DNA from: WHTF01 sp964482425 | GTDB taxonomy: Bacteria > Desulfobacterota > Binatia > UBA9968 | Length of the DNA: 5,080 bases | Assembly: GCA_964482425.1 (NCBI GenBank) | Contig: CAYZXN010000204.1 | Coordinates: forward strand, 1-5,080 | Direction of reading: 5' to 3' | Shown: piece by piece, positions 1 through 4,935 of the stretch | Numbering within the stretch: position 1 is the stretch's first letter | Layout of the letters: each line of letters begins with the position of its first letter | Made by a program: the position numbers and the translations under genes | The notes under the pieces: model-generated | Told to the model about the DNA's origin: nothing | Databases searched by the model: none | Seen by the model: only the letters and a program-made list of their open reading frames with translations

Positions 1-39
1 TTTAGATCACCAGGGTCTTGAACGATCCGTTGCAAAACG

Positions 40-69
40 TTGCCGCGGGTTGTGCGAAACTGATATGGT
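40..69 (+). promoter_or_regulatory. Possible sigma70-type promoter for the glutathione transferase gene
   Basis: TTGCCG at 40-45 (4 of 6 matches to TTGACA) and TATGGT at 64-69 (4 of 6 matches to TATAAT) are separated by 18 nt. This would start transcription about 15 nt before the ATG at 91. The match is modest, and the upstream context is cut by the window edge. Inference only. Confidence 0.25.
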
Positions 70-81
70 TCAATAGCGCAG

Positions 82-86
82 GGAGG
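82..86 (+). promoter_or_regulatory. Ribosome binding site of the glutathione transferase gene
   Basis: GGAGG, inside GGGAGGA at 81-87, lies 4 nt before the ATG at 91. It fixes the start, which also matches the usual family N-terminus (Met-Ile-Asp-Leu-Tyr). The gene was therefore built to be translated from here, even though its frame is broken later. Confidence 0.7.
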
Positions 87-90
87 AATC

Positions 91-788
91 ATGATCGATC
101 TGTATTATTGGACTACTCCGAACGGACATAAAATCACGATCTTTTTGGAAGAGACCGGACTCCTTTATACCATCAAACCGATCAATATCGGCGCAGGAGA
201 GCAGTTCGATCCCGGGTTTCTTGCGATTTCGCCGAACAACCGCATCCCCGCCATAGTCGACCATGATCCGGTGGATGGGCGCGGCCCGCTGAGCGTTTTC
301 GAATCGGGCGCTATCCTGCAATATTTGGCTGAAAAAACCGGGCAGTATCTCGCCAGAGATTTGCGTGGTCGAACGGAGACGTTGCAATGGCTGTTCTGGC
401 AGATGGGAGGTCTGGGACCCATGCTTGGACAGAATCATCACTTCAGCGGCTACGCGGCGGAAAAAATCGCCTACGCCATCGAACGGTACCGCAAGAGACG
501 AAGCGGCTCTACGGTGTTCTCGACGAACGTCTTGCCGGCCGTGAGTTTATCGCCACAGATTACTCCATAGCCGACATGGCCGCCTACCCATGGATTGTGC
601 CGCACCAAAGGCAGGGGCAGGATCTGAACGATTTTCCGAACGTCAAGCTCTGGTTCGACAAGATCCAGCGCCGGCAAGCAGTGCAACGGGCTTACGAGCT
701 CGCCAAAAGCGTCAACACCGCAACTGGTATGAGTGAGTCGGCCAAATCGATTCTCTTCGGCCAAGGCCGGCGTACACCGCGTCCATGA
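91..788 (+). pseudogene. yfcG: YfcG-type (Nu-class) glutathione transferase, interrupted by a single-base frameshift
   Basis: The two halves together match E. coli YfcG, a glutathione-dependent disulfide-bond oxidoreductase of the cytoplasm. The N-terminal thioredoxin-fold half lies in the frame of 91. It shows TTPNGHK at residues 8-14, with Thr9 and Asn11 where YfcG has its active-site Thr and Asn, the IP of the cis-proline turn at 52-53, the glutathione-binding Glu71-Ser72 pair, and then TLQWLFWQ and GPMLGQNHHF. The helical C-terminal half continues one frame over to the TGA at 786-788, including the N-capping segment DYSIADMAAYPW. The switch falls at about 490-495: YfcG has ...IERYQVETQRLY..., and here IERYR ends in one frame while ETKRLYGVLDERL begins in the next. 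One base is missing from the codon between. Read on unshifted, the first frame adds about 25 unrelated residues and stops at 570. Restored, the protein would be about 232 residues. The cause is either a genuine mutation or a sequencing error; no slippery run is present to suggest programmed shifting. Family identity is firm. Confidence 0.88.
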
Positions 789-840
789 ATCGAGTAGCTA
801 TCTCCCCAGACAAGCCACCGCGAAAGGGTCCAGCGGCGCC

Positions 841-1056
841 ATGAGAAAGTCAGGCACCGCAGCGGTTTTGAGCGCGCTCATTCCCGGACTGGGCCAAATC
901 TATAACGGCCAGATTTTATGGGCGCTATTCTGGTTCATCATCACCCCCGGCCTGTGGATCGGCACCGGCGGGATCCTAGGATGGATTTGTCATATCGCGT
1001 CGGCTTACTACGCGTATTCCTATGCGCAAAAGCATCCGTATCCGGAGACAGACTGA
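841..1056 (+). CDS. Small TM2-like membrane protein, function unknown
   Basis: This is a 71-residue protein with a basic N-terminus (Met-Arg-Lys) followed by the segment SALIPGLGQIYNGQ at residues 11-24. That segment resembles the glycine-rich entry motif of TM2-domain and related small bacterial membrane proteins. Two hydrophobic segments follow, at about 25-43 and 45-62, joined by a short Gly-rich turn, with an aromatic-rich end (AYYAYSYAQ) and a short polar tail. It should be an inner-membrane hairpin with both ends probably on the same side. No catalytic residues are visible, and the cellular role of such proteins is not established. ATG at 841 was preferred over the in-frame ATG at 733 because 733 lies inside the transferase reading frame and the extra 36 residues are unlike the family. 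The ribosome site is weak (AAAGGG at 823-828). The gene follows the transferase by 52 nt in the same direction and could be co-transcribed. Confidence 0.72.
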   Translation: MRKSGTAAVLSALIPGLGQIYNGQILWALFWFIITPGLWIGTGGILGWICHIASAYYAYSYAQKHPYPETD

Positions 1057-1086
1057 TTGGATACTAACGACTGGAGCCAATAAACC

Positions 1087-1407
1087 ATGTGGTACATCGT
1101 CCTATCCCGCTCGATACTTGGAAAAGAGGAAAGCAAACAAACGCATTACGAAGAACACCGGCAGTGGCTCGATGACCAACACAGGGCCGGACGGTTGATT
1201 TTTTCTGGACCGACCAGCGACGGCGCATATGGCATTTATATCATGCTGGCGGCCAGTCTCAGCGAAGCACAATCGATCGCCGGGCAAGACCCTCACCATA
1301 TGCGAGGCATAAGGGAAATGCAGGTTCTGGAATGGAGGGTTCACCGGTCATTCAAGCTGGACGGGCCCACCATCGCCGATTTGGAGCAGATCGCGGCGAA
1401 ACCGTAA
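1087..1407 (+). CDS. YciI-family (YCII domain) protein
   Basis: This 106-residue protein has the single ferredoxin-like YCII fold typical of E. coli YciI and related proteins. It starts with the strand MWYIVLSR, followed by a helix carrying the conserved His24 in the HxxWL motif. Next comes the turn GRLIFSGP (residues 35-42), a second strand GIYIML, and an Asp-Pro pair at 68-69. The His and Asp are the conserved pair proposed as the active site in this family. The last 20 or so residues extend past the core domain. Biochemical roles in the family vary (dehalogenase-like and lactone-isomerase-like members are known), so the substrate cannot be named. GGAG at 1073-1076 lies 10 nt before the ATG. 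The gene follows the TM2-like gene by 30 nt in the same direction and may share its transcript. It converges on the desaturase gene with only 19 nt between stop codons and no obvious terminator. Confidence 0.85.
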   Translation: MWYIVLSRSILGKEESKQTHYEEHRQWLDDQHRAGRLIFSGPTSDGAYGIYIMLAASLSEAQSIAGQDPHHMRGIREMQVLEWRVHRSFKLDGPTIADLEQIAAKP

Positions 1408-1426
1408 ACACGCAATCCAACCTTAC

Positions 1427-2386
1427 TCAGGCGGCTGGCGCGAGCGCTTGCGCCGGCAGCTGGTGCGAGCGCTCATAGGCCCGGGCAGGCACAGCTTTCA
1501 GGTCCCAGATGAGCCCGGTCGAGGCGAGCAGCTTCAGTACATAATAGGTCAGGTCGATTTCCCACCAGTAAAAGCCCTGCCGGGTACAGCTCATGAACTT
1601 GTGATGATTGTTGTGCCAACCTTCTCCGAGAGTCAGTAGGGCGAGTAAAAAGTTATTGCGACTATCGTCGCCGGTATCGTAGCGCCGCGAGCCAAACAAA
1701 TGAGCCAGCGAGTTGATGCTAGCCGTCGCATGGAAAAGCGCGGTTGTGCTGACAAAGAATCCCCAAACCAGCATCTGACCGCCGCTAACGCCAAGAGAAG
1801 GCGCAGCAGACTCCAGCCAGTGTCCGGCAAAATATAACAGCACCGCCAACGTCACCGGAGCGACAACGTCGTACCGATTGAGCCACACGAGCTCGGGATA
1901 TTTGGCCAGATCCTGAACACGGCGATATTTGGTAGTGAAATGTCTGCCGGTCATAAACCAGCCCACATGAGAGCGCCAGAAACCATGGCGAACGGGCGAA
2001 TGCGGATCGGGCTGCGTATCGGAAAACTTATGATGATCGCGATGATGGGCGGCCCACCAGAGAGGCCCGCGCTGCGCTGAACTCGCGCCGAGAACGGCGA
2101 AGACAAATTGCAGCCAGCGTGATGTACGGTAAGTTCGATGAGAAAAATACCTGTGATAGACGCCGGTGATCGCAAACATGCGCACGAGATAAAGAGCGAC
2201 CGCCGTGGCGACGGCTATAGGGCTCCAGCCGACCCACAATGTTGCAAAACATGCCAGATGAAGCAGCAAGAAGGGCAAACAGCGTAGCCAGTTGATCTTG
2301 TCCGCGCCGGCCCCATGAATTTTTGTCGATGAAACACCATGTTCCGCGTCGAACCATTGGATGAAAAATGCCGCCAGTCTGTTCAA
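1427..2386 (-). CDS. Membrane fatty acid desaturase, delta-9 acyl-CoA/acyl-lipid type
   Basis: This integral-membrane di-iron enzyme introduces a cis double bond into saturated acyl chains and so tunes membrane fluidity. Counted from the TTG start, all histidine boxes are intact: HRYFSH at 78-83, HRDHH at 115-119 and HNNHH at 258-262. The extra ligand motif NSLAH (225-229), typical of stearoyl-CoA desaturase-like proteins, is also present, as is the NFLLALLTLGEGWHN context. Hydrophobic pairs at about 37-53 and 56-76, and at 174-190 and 204-222, fit the family's four membrane spans. The TTG at 2386 was chosen because GGAG (2392-2395) sits 5 nt upstream and the resulting 319 residues match the usual length. 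The frame stays open up to an ATG at 2599 (390 residues), but those extra 71 residues are Cys/Arg-rich and unlike the family. The C-terminal coding DNA contains a 15-bp direct repeat (1434-1448 and 1459-1473). Function is confident; substrate form (CoA, ACP or lipid) is not. Confidence 0.88.
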   Translation of the reverse strand: MNRLAAFFIQWFDAEHGVSSTKIHGAGADKINWLRCLPFLLLHLACFATLWVGWSPIAVATAVALYLVRMFAITGVYHRYFSHRTYRTSRWLQFVFAVLGASSAQRGPLWWAAHHRDHHKFSDTQPDPHSPVRHGFWRSHVGWFMTGRHFTTKYRRVQDLAKYPELVWLNRYDVVAPVTLAVLLYFAGHWLESAAPSLGVSGGQMLVWGFFVSTTALFHATASINSLAHLFGSRRYDTGDDSRNNFLLALLTLGEGWHNNHHKFMSCTRQGFYWWEIDLTYYVLKLLASTGLIWDLKAVPARAYERSHQLPAQALAPAA

Positions 2387-2391
2387 GCTTG

Positions 2392-2395
2392 CTCC
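2392..2395 (-). promoter_or_regulatory. Ribosome binding site deciding the desaturase TTG start
   Basis: On the minus strand GGAG is followed after 5 nt by TTG (2386-2384), which opens the segment LNRLAAFFIQWFD. No comparable site precedes the in-frame ATG codons at 2599 or 2530. This supports a short desaturase with an untranslated leader. Confidence 0.5.
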
Positions 2396-2601
2396 GATCA
2401 ATAAAATTTCTGCTCGCACCGGATAAAAACACAGCCTTGGCTCTTCGAGATACCCCAGGCCCTGACACACAAAATCCCCCCAACGCGCGCCAGTACTCCG
2501 GCACCGCGTTGGCTGCGCTAAAATCACCATGGCTTTAAGCTTTGGGGTGAGTAACAGCGGGTGAGCAGTTTCCGAGGCAGTTTCCGCCAAGCAGTGCAAT
2601 A

Positions 2602-2630
2602 AGTGTCGGTCCTGGCGAGCCCTTTGTCAA
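2602..2630 (-). promoter_or_regulatory. Possible sigma70 promoter for the desaturase
   Basis: On the minus strand a perfect TTGACA (2630-2625) is followed after 17 nt by GACACT (2607-2602), a weak -10 with 3 of 6 matches. Transcription would begin near 2595, downstream of the ATG at 2599. This argues against that ATG and gives a leader of about 210 nt before the TTG at 2386. The -10 is poor, so this is tentative. Confidence 0.3.
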
Positions 2631-2686
2631 GATCGCAGTTCGATTTTGCGCTGCAGCAGCCGGCAATTCATACCCGCATCGCGTGC

Positions 2687-2709
2687 AAGTCTGCACTGGC
2701 GCAAGACTT
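2687..2709. repeat. Inverted repeat in the desaturase upstream region
   Basis: AAGTCT (2687-2692) is matched by AGACTT (2704-2709). The stem can extend inward by two GC pairs (2693-2694 with 2701-2702) if A2703 is bulged, leaving a 6-nt loop. No T-run follows on either strand, so it is not a standard intrinsic terminator. It could be a protein-binding site or chance. Confidence 0.3.
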
Positions 2710-2758
2710 CTAGGGTTATCGTTCCTTGCTGCAGGCAACAAGCCGAGATGGCGATTGT

Positions 2759-3721
2759 TTATTTGCTGTCCGCCGCCACCTGCAAAACGATTTTTCCATG
2801 GCCGTGCCGGCTATCGATGCGTCGATGGGCTTGTGCCACCTCTTCAAGCGGAAGGACGCTATCGATGAGTGGTCGCGCTTGTTGCCGCTCGAAGAGCGGT
2901 CGCATCTCGTCCAGGCGCCGCCGTTCCCGGGTGAGAAAGATTCCATATAGCGTGATGTTCTTCTGATACAGCAGAGACAGATCGCCTTCAGGCGGCAGTA
3001 GACAAGCAATGCGGCCGAACGGCCTGATGCCAGAGAGGCAACGCGACACAAGGTTTTCACCCTCGATATCGAATGCCGCGTCTACCCCCTTGCCTTGAGT
3101 TTCTAACAAAGCGATTTCGGCAGCATCGTCCTTGCGGTAATCGATCGCGATGTCGGCGCCGAGTTGACGCAGGACGTCTTGATTATCGCTCCCGGCGGTC
3201 GCCAGCACGCGGGCGCCGGCGGCTTTGGCGAACTGAACCGCGAACGAGCCCACTCCGCCGGCGGCTCCATGGATCAGGATGGTTTCCCCGGCTCTCAGCC
3301 CCATCCGGCGAATGACCGCCTCCCATGCGGTGCCGCCCGCCAGCGGAATACTGCCGGCCTCGATGAATGACAGTCCGGCCGGCTTCCGGGCTACAATCGA
3401 TACCGGCGCCAGATGATACTCTGCATACGCTCCGTGGGGATTTTCGAAGATCTCGGGAGTGTAATACACTTCATCTCCGACGTGAAAGTCGCCGACCCCG
3501 AAGCCAACGGCCTCGACCACACCGGCAACGTCGTAGCCGAGGATCACGGGAGGATCGAGTTTGGCCCAGACGCCGCTGGCGCGGAGTTTTGCATCGACCG
3601 GGTTTACTGCCGACGCTATAACACGAACGAGAATTTCGCCGGACCCCGGTTCCGGACGTTCCAATTCATGCAGCTCAAAGAGTTCGGGACCGCCGAACTG
3701 TGGCAGAACCATGGCACGCAC
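2759..3721 (-). CDS. Zinc-independent MDR oxidoreductase, NADPH:quinone reductase-like
   Basis: This cytoplasmic medium-chain dehydrogenase/reductase probably reduces quinones or other enones with NADPH. Counted from the GTG start, the N-terminal catalytic GroES-like domain begins RAMVLPQFGGPELFEL and contains the quinone-reductase signature AVNPVDAKLR (38-48). It has no catalytic Cys/His zinc site and no four-cysteine structural lobe. The Rossmann domain has the nucleotide-binding loop HGAAGGVG at 151-158, followed by VQFAKAAGARVLATA. The C-terminus ends with the family motif GHGKIVL (307-313). The full length of 320 residues is normal. The start is ambiguous. GTG at 3721 gives the common Met-Arg-Ala-Met-Val-Leu beginning and lies 9 nt from the AGGA of TGAGGA (3731-3736). 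TTG at 3727 adds two residues but sits only 3 nt from that site. The gene is divergent from the cytochrome c gene. The exact substrate cannot be read from sequence. Confidence 0.87.
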   Translation of the reverse strand: MRAMVLPQFGGPELFELHELERPEPGSGEILVRVIASAVNPVDAKLRASGVWAKLDPPVILGYDVAGVVEAVGFGVGDFHVGDEVYYTPEIFENPHGAYAEYHLAPVSIVARKPAGLSFIEAGSIPLAGGTAWEAVIRRMGLRAGETILIHGAAGGVGSFAVQFAKAAGARVLATAGSDNQDVLRQLGADIAIDYRKDDAAEIALLETQGKGVDAAFDIEGENLVSRCLSGIRPFGRIACLLPPEGDLSLLYQKNITLYGIFLTRERRRLDEMRPLFERQQARPLIDSVLPLEEVAQAHRRIDSRHGHGKIVLQVAADSK

Positions 3722-3785
3722 GTTCAATCATCCTCACAACCGAGCGTCTTCATAGAACGCTACTCAGTATCAGCAAAACGCAATC

Positions 3786-3794
3786 ATCATACCA
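3786..3794 (-). promoter_or_regulatory. Extended -10 promoter element for the oxidoreductase
   Basis: On the minus strand TGGTATGAT (3794-3786) fits TGnTATAAT with one mismatch in the hexamer. No good -35 precedes it, which extended -10 promoters can tolerate. The predicted start near 3779 leaves a leader of about 55 nt. The inverted TGTTC/GAACA repeat at 3801-3821 lies immediately upstream. Confidence 0.35.
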
Positions 3795-3864
3795 AGAACG
3801 TGTTCGACGGCATGTGGAACATCTAGCCGAAGTGTTGCATAATCGAGAAAAAGCGCGGACTTTA

Positions 3865-3936
3865 TCTCATTGCTGATACGGCAAATCTCGACATTCGATA
3901 TCTGCAATGGGGTTGCTGATGCTGTAGATTTGCCGT
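3865..3936 (+). repeat. Two interlocking inverted repeats with pseudoknot topology in the cytochrome leader
   Basis: ACGGCAAATCT (3878-3888) is the perfect reverse complement of AGATTTGCCGT (3926-3936), an 11-bp stem across 37 nt. CATTGC (3868-3873) pairs with GCAATG (3904-3909), and G-U pairs can extend this to 3865-3873 with 3904-3912 in RNA. The order is a, b, a', b', so both stems can form together only as an H-type pseudoknot with loops of about 4, 15 and 13 nt; otherwise they compete. TTGCTGAT also occurs twice (3870-3877 and 3913-3920). It ends about 100 nt before the proposed start at 4038. Confidence 0.45.
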
Positions 3937-4026
3937 CTGAGAGAGCAGAACGACCGCGCCCGCGCTTAAAAATCACACCAGAATGGCATGAGGGTTGCTC
4001 GCTCACCAATCTACTTGGTACTTTCC

Positions 4027-4031
4027 GGAGG
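4027..4031 (+). promoter_or_regulatory. Strong ribosome binding site preceding an ATC codon of the cytochrome gene
   Basis: GGAGG lies 6 nt before ATC at 4038-4040, exactly where a signal peptide begins. No ATG or GTG, and no suitably placed TTG, occurs in this frame nearby. The out-of-frame ATG at 3988 opens a short peptide stopping near 4065. Confidence 0.5.
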
Positions 4032-4037
4032 CGCGTC

Positions 4038-4463
4038 ATCTTTAAGATATTTCTTTCGTTGTTGATTATCTTGACAGGCTCGTGGGTCTTGCGCGCCGCC
4101 GAACCAGGCAAGAAGTCCGGCTTGAACCGCGATGCCGCGATCCATGGCAAATACATTGTCGACCATGTAGCGATGTGCGTCCACTGTCACACGCCGCGCG
4201 ACGCTAATGGCCAGCTTTTGCTAAACAGGTATCTTGAGGGCGCACCGGTGCAGGTGCTTGCCCCCGCCATTCCACGCATCGACTGGGCACTAAGAGCACC
4301 GGCTATTATTGGATTGCCCGGCTACACGAGAGGCGACGGCATTCGCCTGCTGATGGATGGAGTCACTCCGGACGGCAGAGTTCCACGGCCGCCCATGCCT
4401 CCCTTTCGTCTCAGCCGCAGCGACGCGGAGGCGGTCGTCACTTTCCTGCAGTCCGGACCATAA
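4038..4463 (+). CDS. Secreted mono-haem cytochrome c; probable non-canonical ATC start
   Basis: This is a periplasmic electron carrier with one covalent haem. Counted from ATC at 4038 it has 141 residues. The signal peptide runs from Phe-Lys-Ile through a hydrophobic core to about Ala20-Ala21, with cleavage likely just before Glu22. The haem-attachment motif is CVHCH at 47-51, preceded by GKYIVDHVAM and followed by TPRD. The middle has WALRAPAIIGLPGY (83-96). Met120 in PRPPMPPFRLS (116-126) is the expected second axial haem ligand, and the usual C-terminal helix DAEAVVTFLQ follows. The start is the uncertain part. GGAGG ends 6 nt before ATC, and the reading MFKIFLSLL makes a textbook signal peptide, but ATC is a very rare initiator. 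In-frame TTG codons at 3870, inside the signal peptide, or far upstream are the alternatives. The ATC may equally be a mutated ATG. It ends 11 nt from the convergent VOC gene. The redox partner is unknown. Confidence 0.82.
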   Translation: MFKIFLSLLIILTGSWVLRAAEPGKKSGLNRDAAIHGKYIVDHVAMCVHCHTPRDANGQLLLNRYLEGAPVQVLAPAIPRIDWALRAPAIIGLPGYTRGDGIRLLMDGVTPDGRVPRPPMPPFRLSRSDAEAVVTFLQSGP

Positions 4464-4474
4464 ACCGAAACGCG

Positions 4475-4864
4475 TCACACGCCCATTCCCTGCGGATCGT
4501 GAATTTCAAGTTTGTTACCGTCGGGATCGAGAAAGTAGGCCTGACGGCCATAAAACACGCCGTCACGGCGGTCTTCGATGTTGAATACTTCGACACCTCG
4601 GCTTCCCAGAAACTCAACCGCAGGGTCGAAATCTTCGGGAGCTACTTTGAAAGCGTGGTGTACCGGAGTGTCTTTGGCCGAATCGTATCGAAGCGGGGCG
4701 TTTCCCTTCGCCAGTATGAGGTAGTCGTCGCCGCACTTGAGAAATACCATTCGTGGAGTCTTCTGAATAATTTCCATGCCGAGAAATTCGTTGTAGAATT
4801 TAGCGCCGCGCTCGAGATCAGCGCACGGCAAGCTAAAGTGAACGACGCCTCGGGTTCTGATCAT
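4475..4864 (-). CDS. VOC-superfamily (glyoxalase/bleomycin resistance/dioxygenase fold) protein
   Basis: This 129-residue protein comprises two beta-alpha-beta-beta-beta modules, the normal size for a single-chain VOC protein, which usually works as a cytoplasmic homodimer with a divalent metal. Module 1 starts GVVHFSLPCADLERGAKFY with His9 as a likely metal ligand. Module 2 starts with HHAFKV, where His69 or His70 is the second ligand, and ends YFLDPDGNKLEIHDP with Glu120 as the third. The His/His/Glu pattern suggests a working metal site. The family includes glyoxalase I, FosA-type thiol transferases, extradiol dioxygenases and bleomycin-binding proteins, and nothing here picks one. The ATG at 4864 is well supported by AGGAGG (4870-4875) 5 nt upstream. 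A promoter-like pair lies at 4907-4935, and a GC-rich hairpin abuts the ribosome site. The gene converges on the cytochrome gene without a visible terminator. Confidence 0.87.
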   Translation of the reverse strand: MIRTRGVVHFSLPCADLERGAKFYNEFLGMEIIQKTPRMVFLKCGDDYLILAKGNAPLRYDSAKDTPVHHAFKVAPEDFDPAVEFLGSRGVEVFNIEDRRDGVFYGRQAYFLDPDGNKLEIHDPQGMGV

Positions 4865-4869
4865 GACAA

Positions 4870-4875
4870 CCTCCT
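4870..4875 (-). promoter_or_regulatory. Consensus ribosome binding site of the VOC gene
   Basis: On the minus strand AGGAGG (4875-4870) stands 5 nt before the ATG at 4864. It is the strongest Shine-Dalgarno site in the window and abuts the foot of the hairpin at 4876-4893. Confidence 0.75.
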
Positions 4876-4893
4876 GCCGGCGCGGGAGCCGGC
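4876..4893 (-). promoter_or_regulatory. GC-rich leader hairpin abutting the VOC ribosome site
   Basis: GCCGGC (4876-4881) and GCCGGC (4888-4893), each self-complementary, form a 6-bp all-GC stem with a 6-nt loop. It lies in the 5' leader of the VOC transcript, directly before AGGAGG. It could affect ribosome access. There is no T-run, so it is not an ordinary terminator. A function is inferred from position only. Confidence 0.35.
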
Positions 4894-4906
4894 TTCGATT
4901 GCGGGC

Positions 4907-4935
4907 ATTAGATCACAAACGATAAAAATACCCAA
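4907..4935 (-). promoter_or_regulatory. Probable sigma70 promoter of the VOC gene
   Basis: On the minus strand TTGGGT (4935-4930) and TCTAAT (4912-4907, 5 of 6 matches to TATAAT) are separated by 17 nt, with an AT-rich spacer. Transcription would start near 4900, giving a leader of about 36 nt that begins just before the GC hairpin. It is the best-looking promoter in the window. Confidence 0.5.

Larger units (their letters stand above)
2387..2758. other. 372-nt gene-free stretch between desaturase and quinone oxidoreductase
   Basis: No convincing gene lies here. The minus-strand frame that continues the desaturase upstream encodes an unfamily-like Cys/Arg-rich peptide, and overlapping short frames are equally unconvincing. 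The stretch holds a possible minus-strand promoter (2602-2630), the presumed desaturase leader, and an inverted repeat at 2687-2709. I found no T-tailed hairpin to end the oxidoreductase transcript after its TAA at 2761-2759. Confidence 0.5.
3728..4037. other. 310-nt divergent intergenic region between oxidoreductase and cytochrome c
   Basis: This region holds the control signals for both divergent genes. On the oxidoreductase side there is a TGAGGA ribosome site (3731-3736), an extended -10 (3786-3794) and a TGTTC-N11-GAACA repeat (3801-3821). On the cytochrome side there are two interlocking inverted repeats (3865-3936) and a GGAGG (4027-4031). An open plus-strand frame crosses the right half from a TTG at 3870, but it has no ribosome site and its residues do not resemble a cytochrome leader. 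A minus-strand frame (4156-3770) is antisense to the cytochrome and has no recognisable content. I found no good sigma70 promoter for the cytochrome. Confidence 0.5.

Noticed and set aside
1440..1455. The near-palindrome GCGCGAGCGCTTGCGC, as a terminator for the YciI-family gene
   Set aside because: It has no loop or following T-run. It is better explained as part of the GC-rich direct repeat in the desaturase tail.
2028..2504. A 158-residue minus-strand frame overlapping the desaturase
   Set aside because: It runs in a different frame through the histidine-box region and has no family features.
3413..3826. A 137-residue plus-strand frame over the oxidoreductase start
   Set aside because: It is antisense to a clearly coding MDR gene, and its residues resemble no family. 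It is a mirror of the coding strand's codon structure.
3770..4156. A 128-residue minus-strand frame across the divergent intergenic region
   Set aside because: Its start lies antisense to the cytochrome coding sequence, with no ribosome site or recognisable domain. It also runs through the repeats at 3865-3936.
4451..4458. The perfect palindrome GTCCGGAC near the cytochrome stop, as a bidirectional terminator
   Set aside because: It has no loop and no T-tract on either strand, and it lies within coding sequence.
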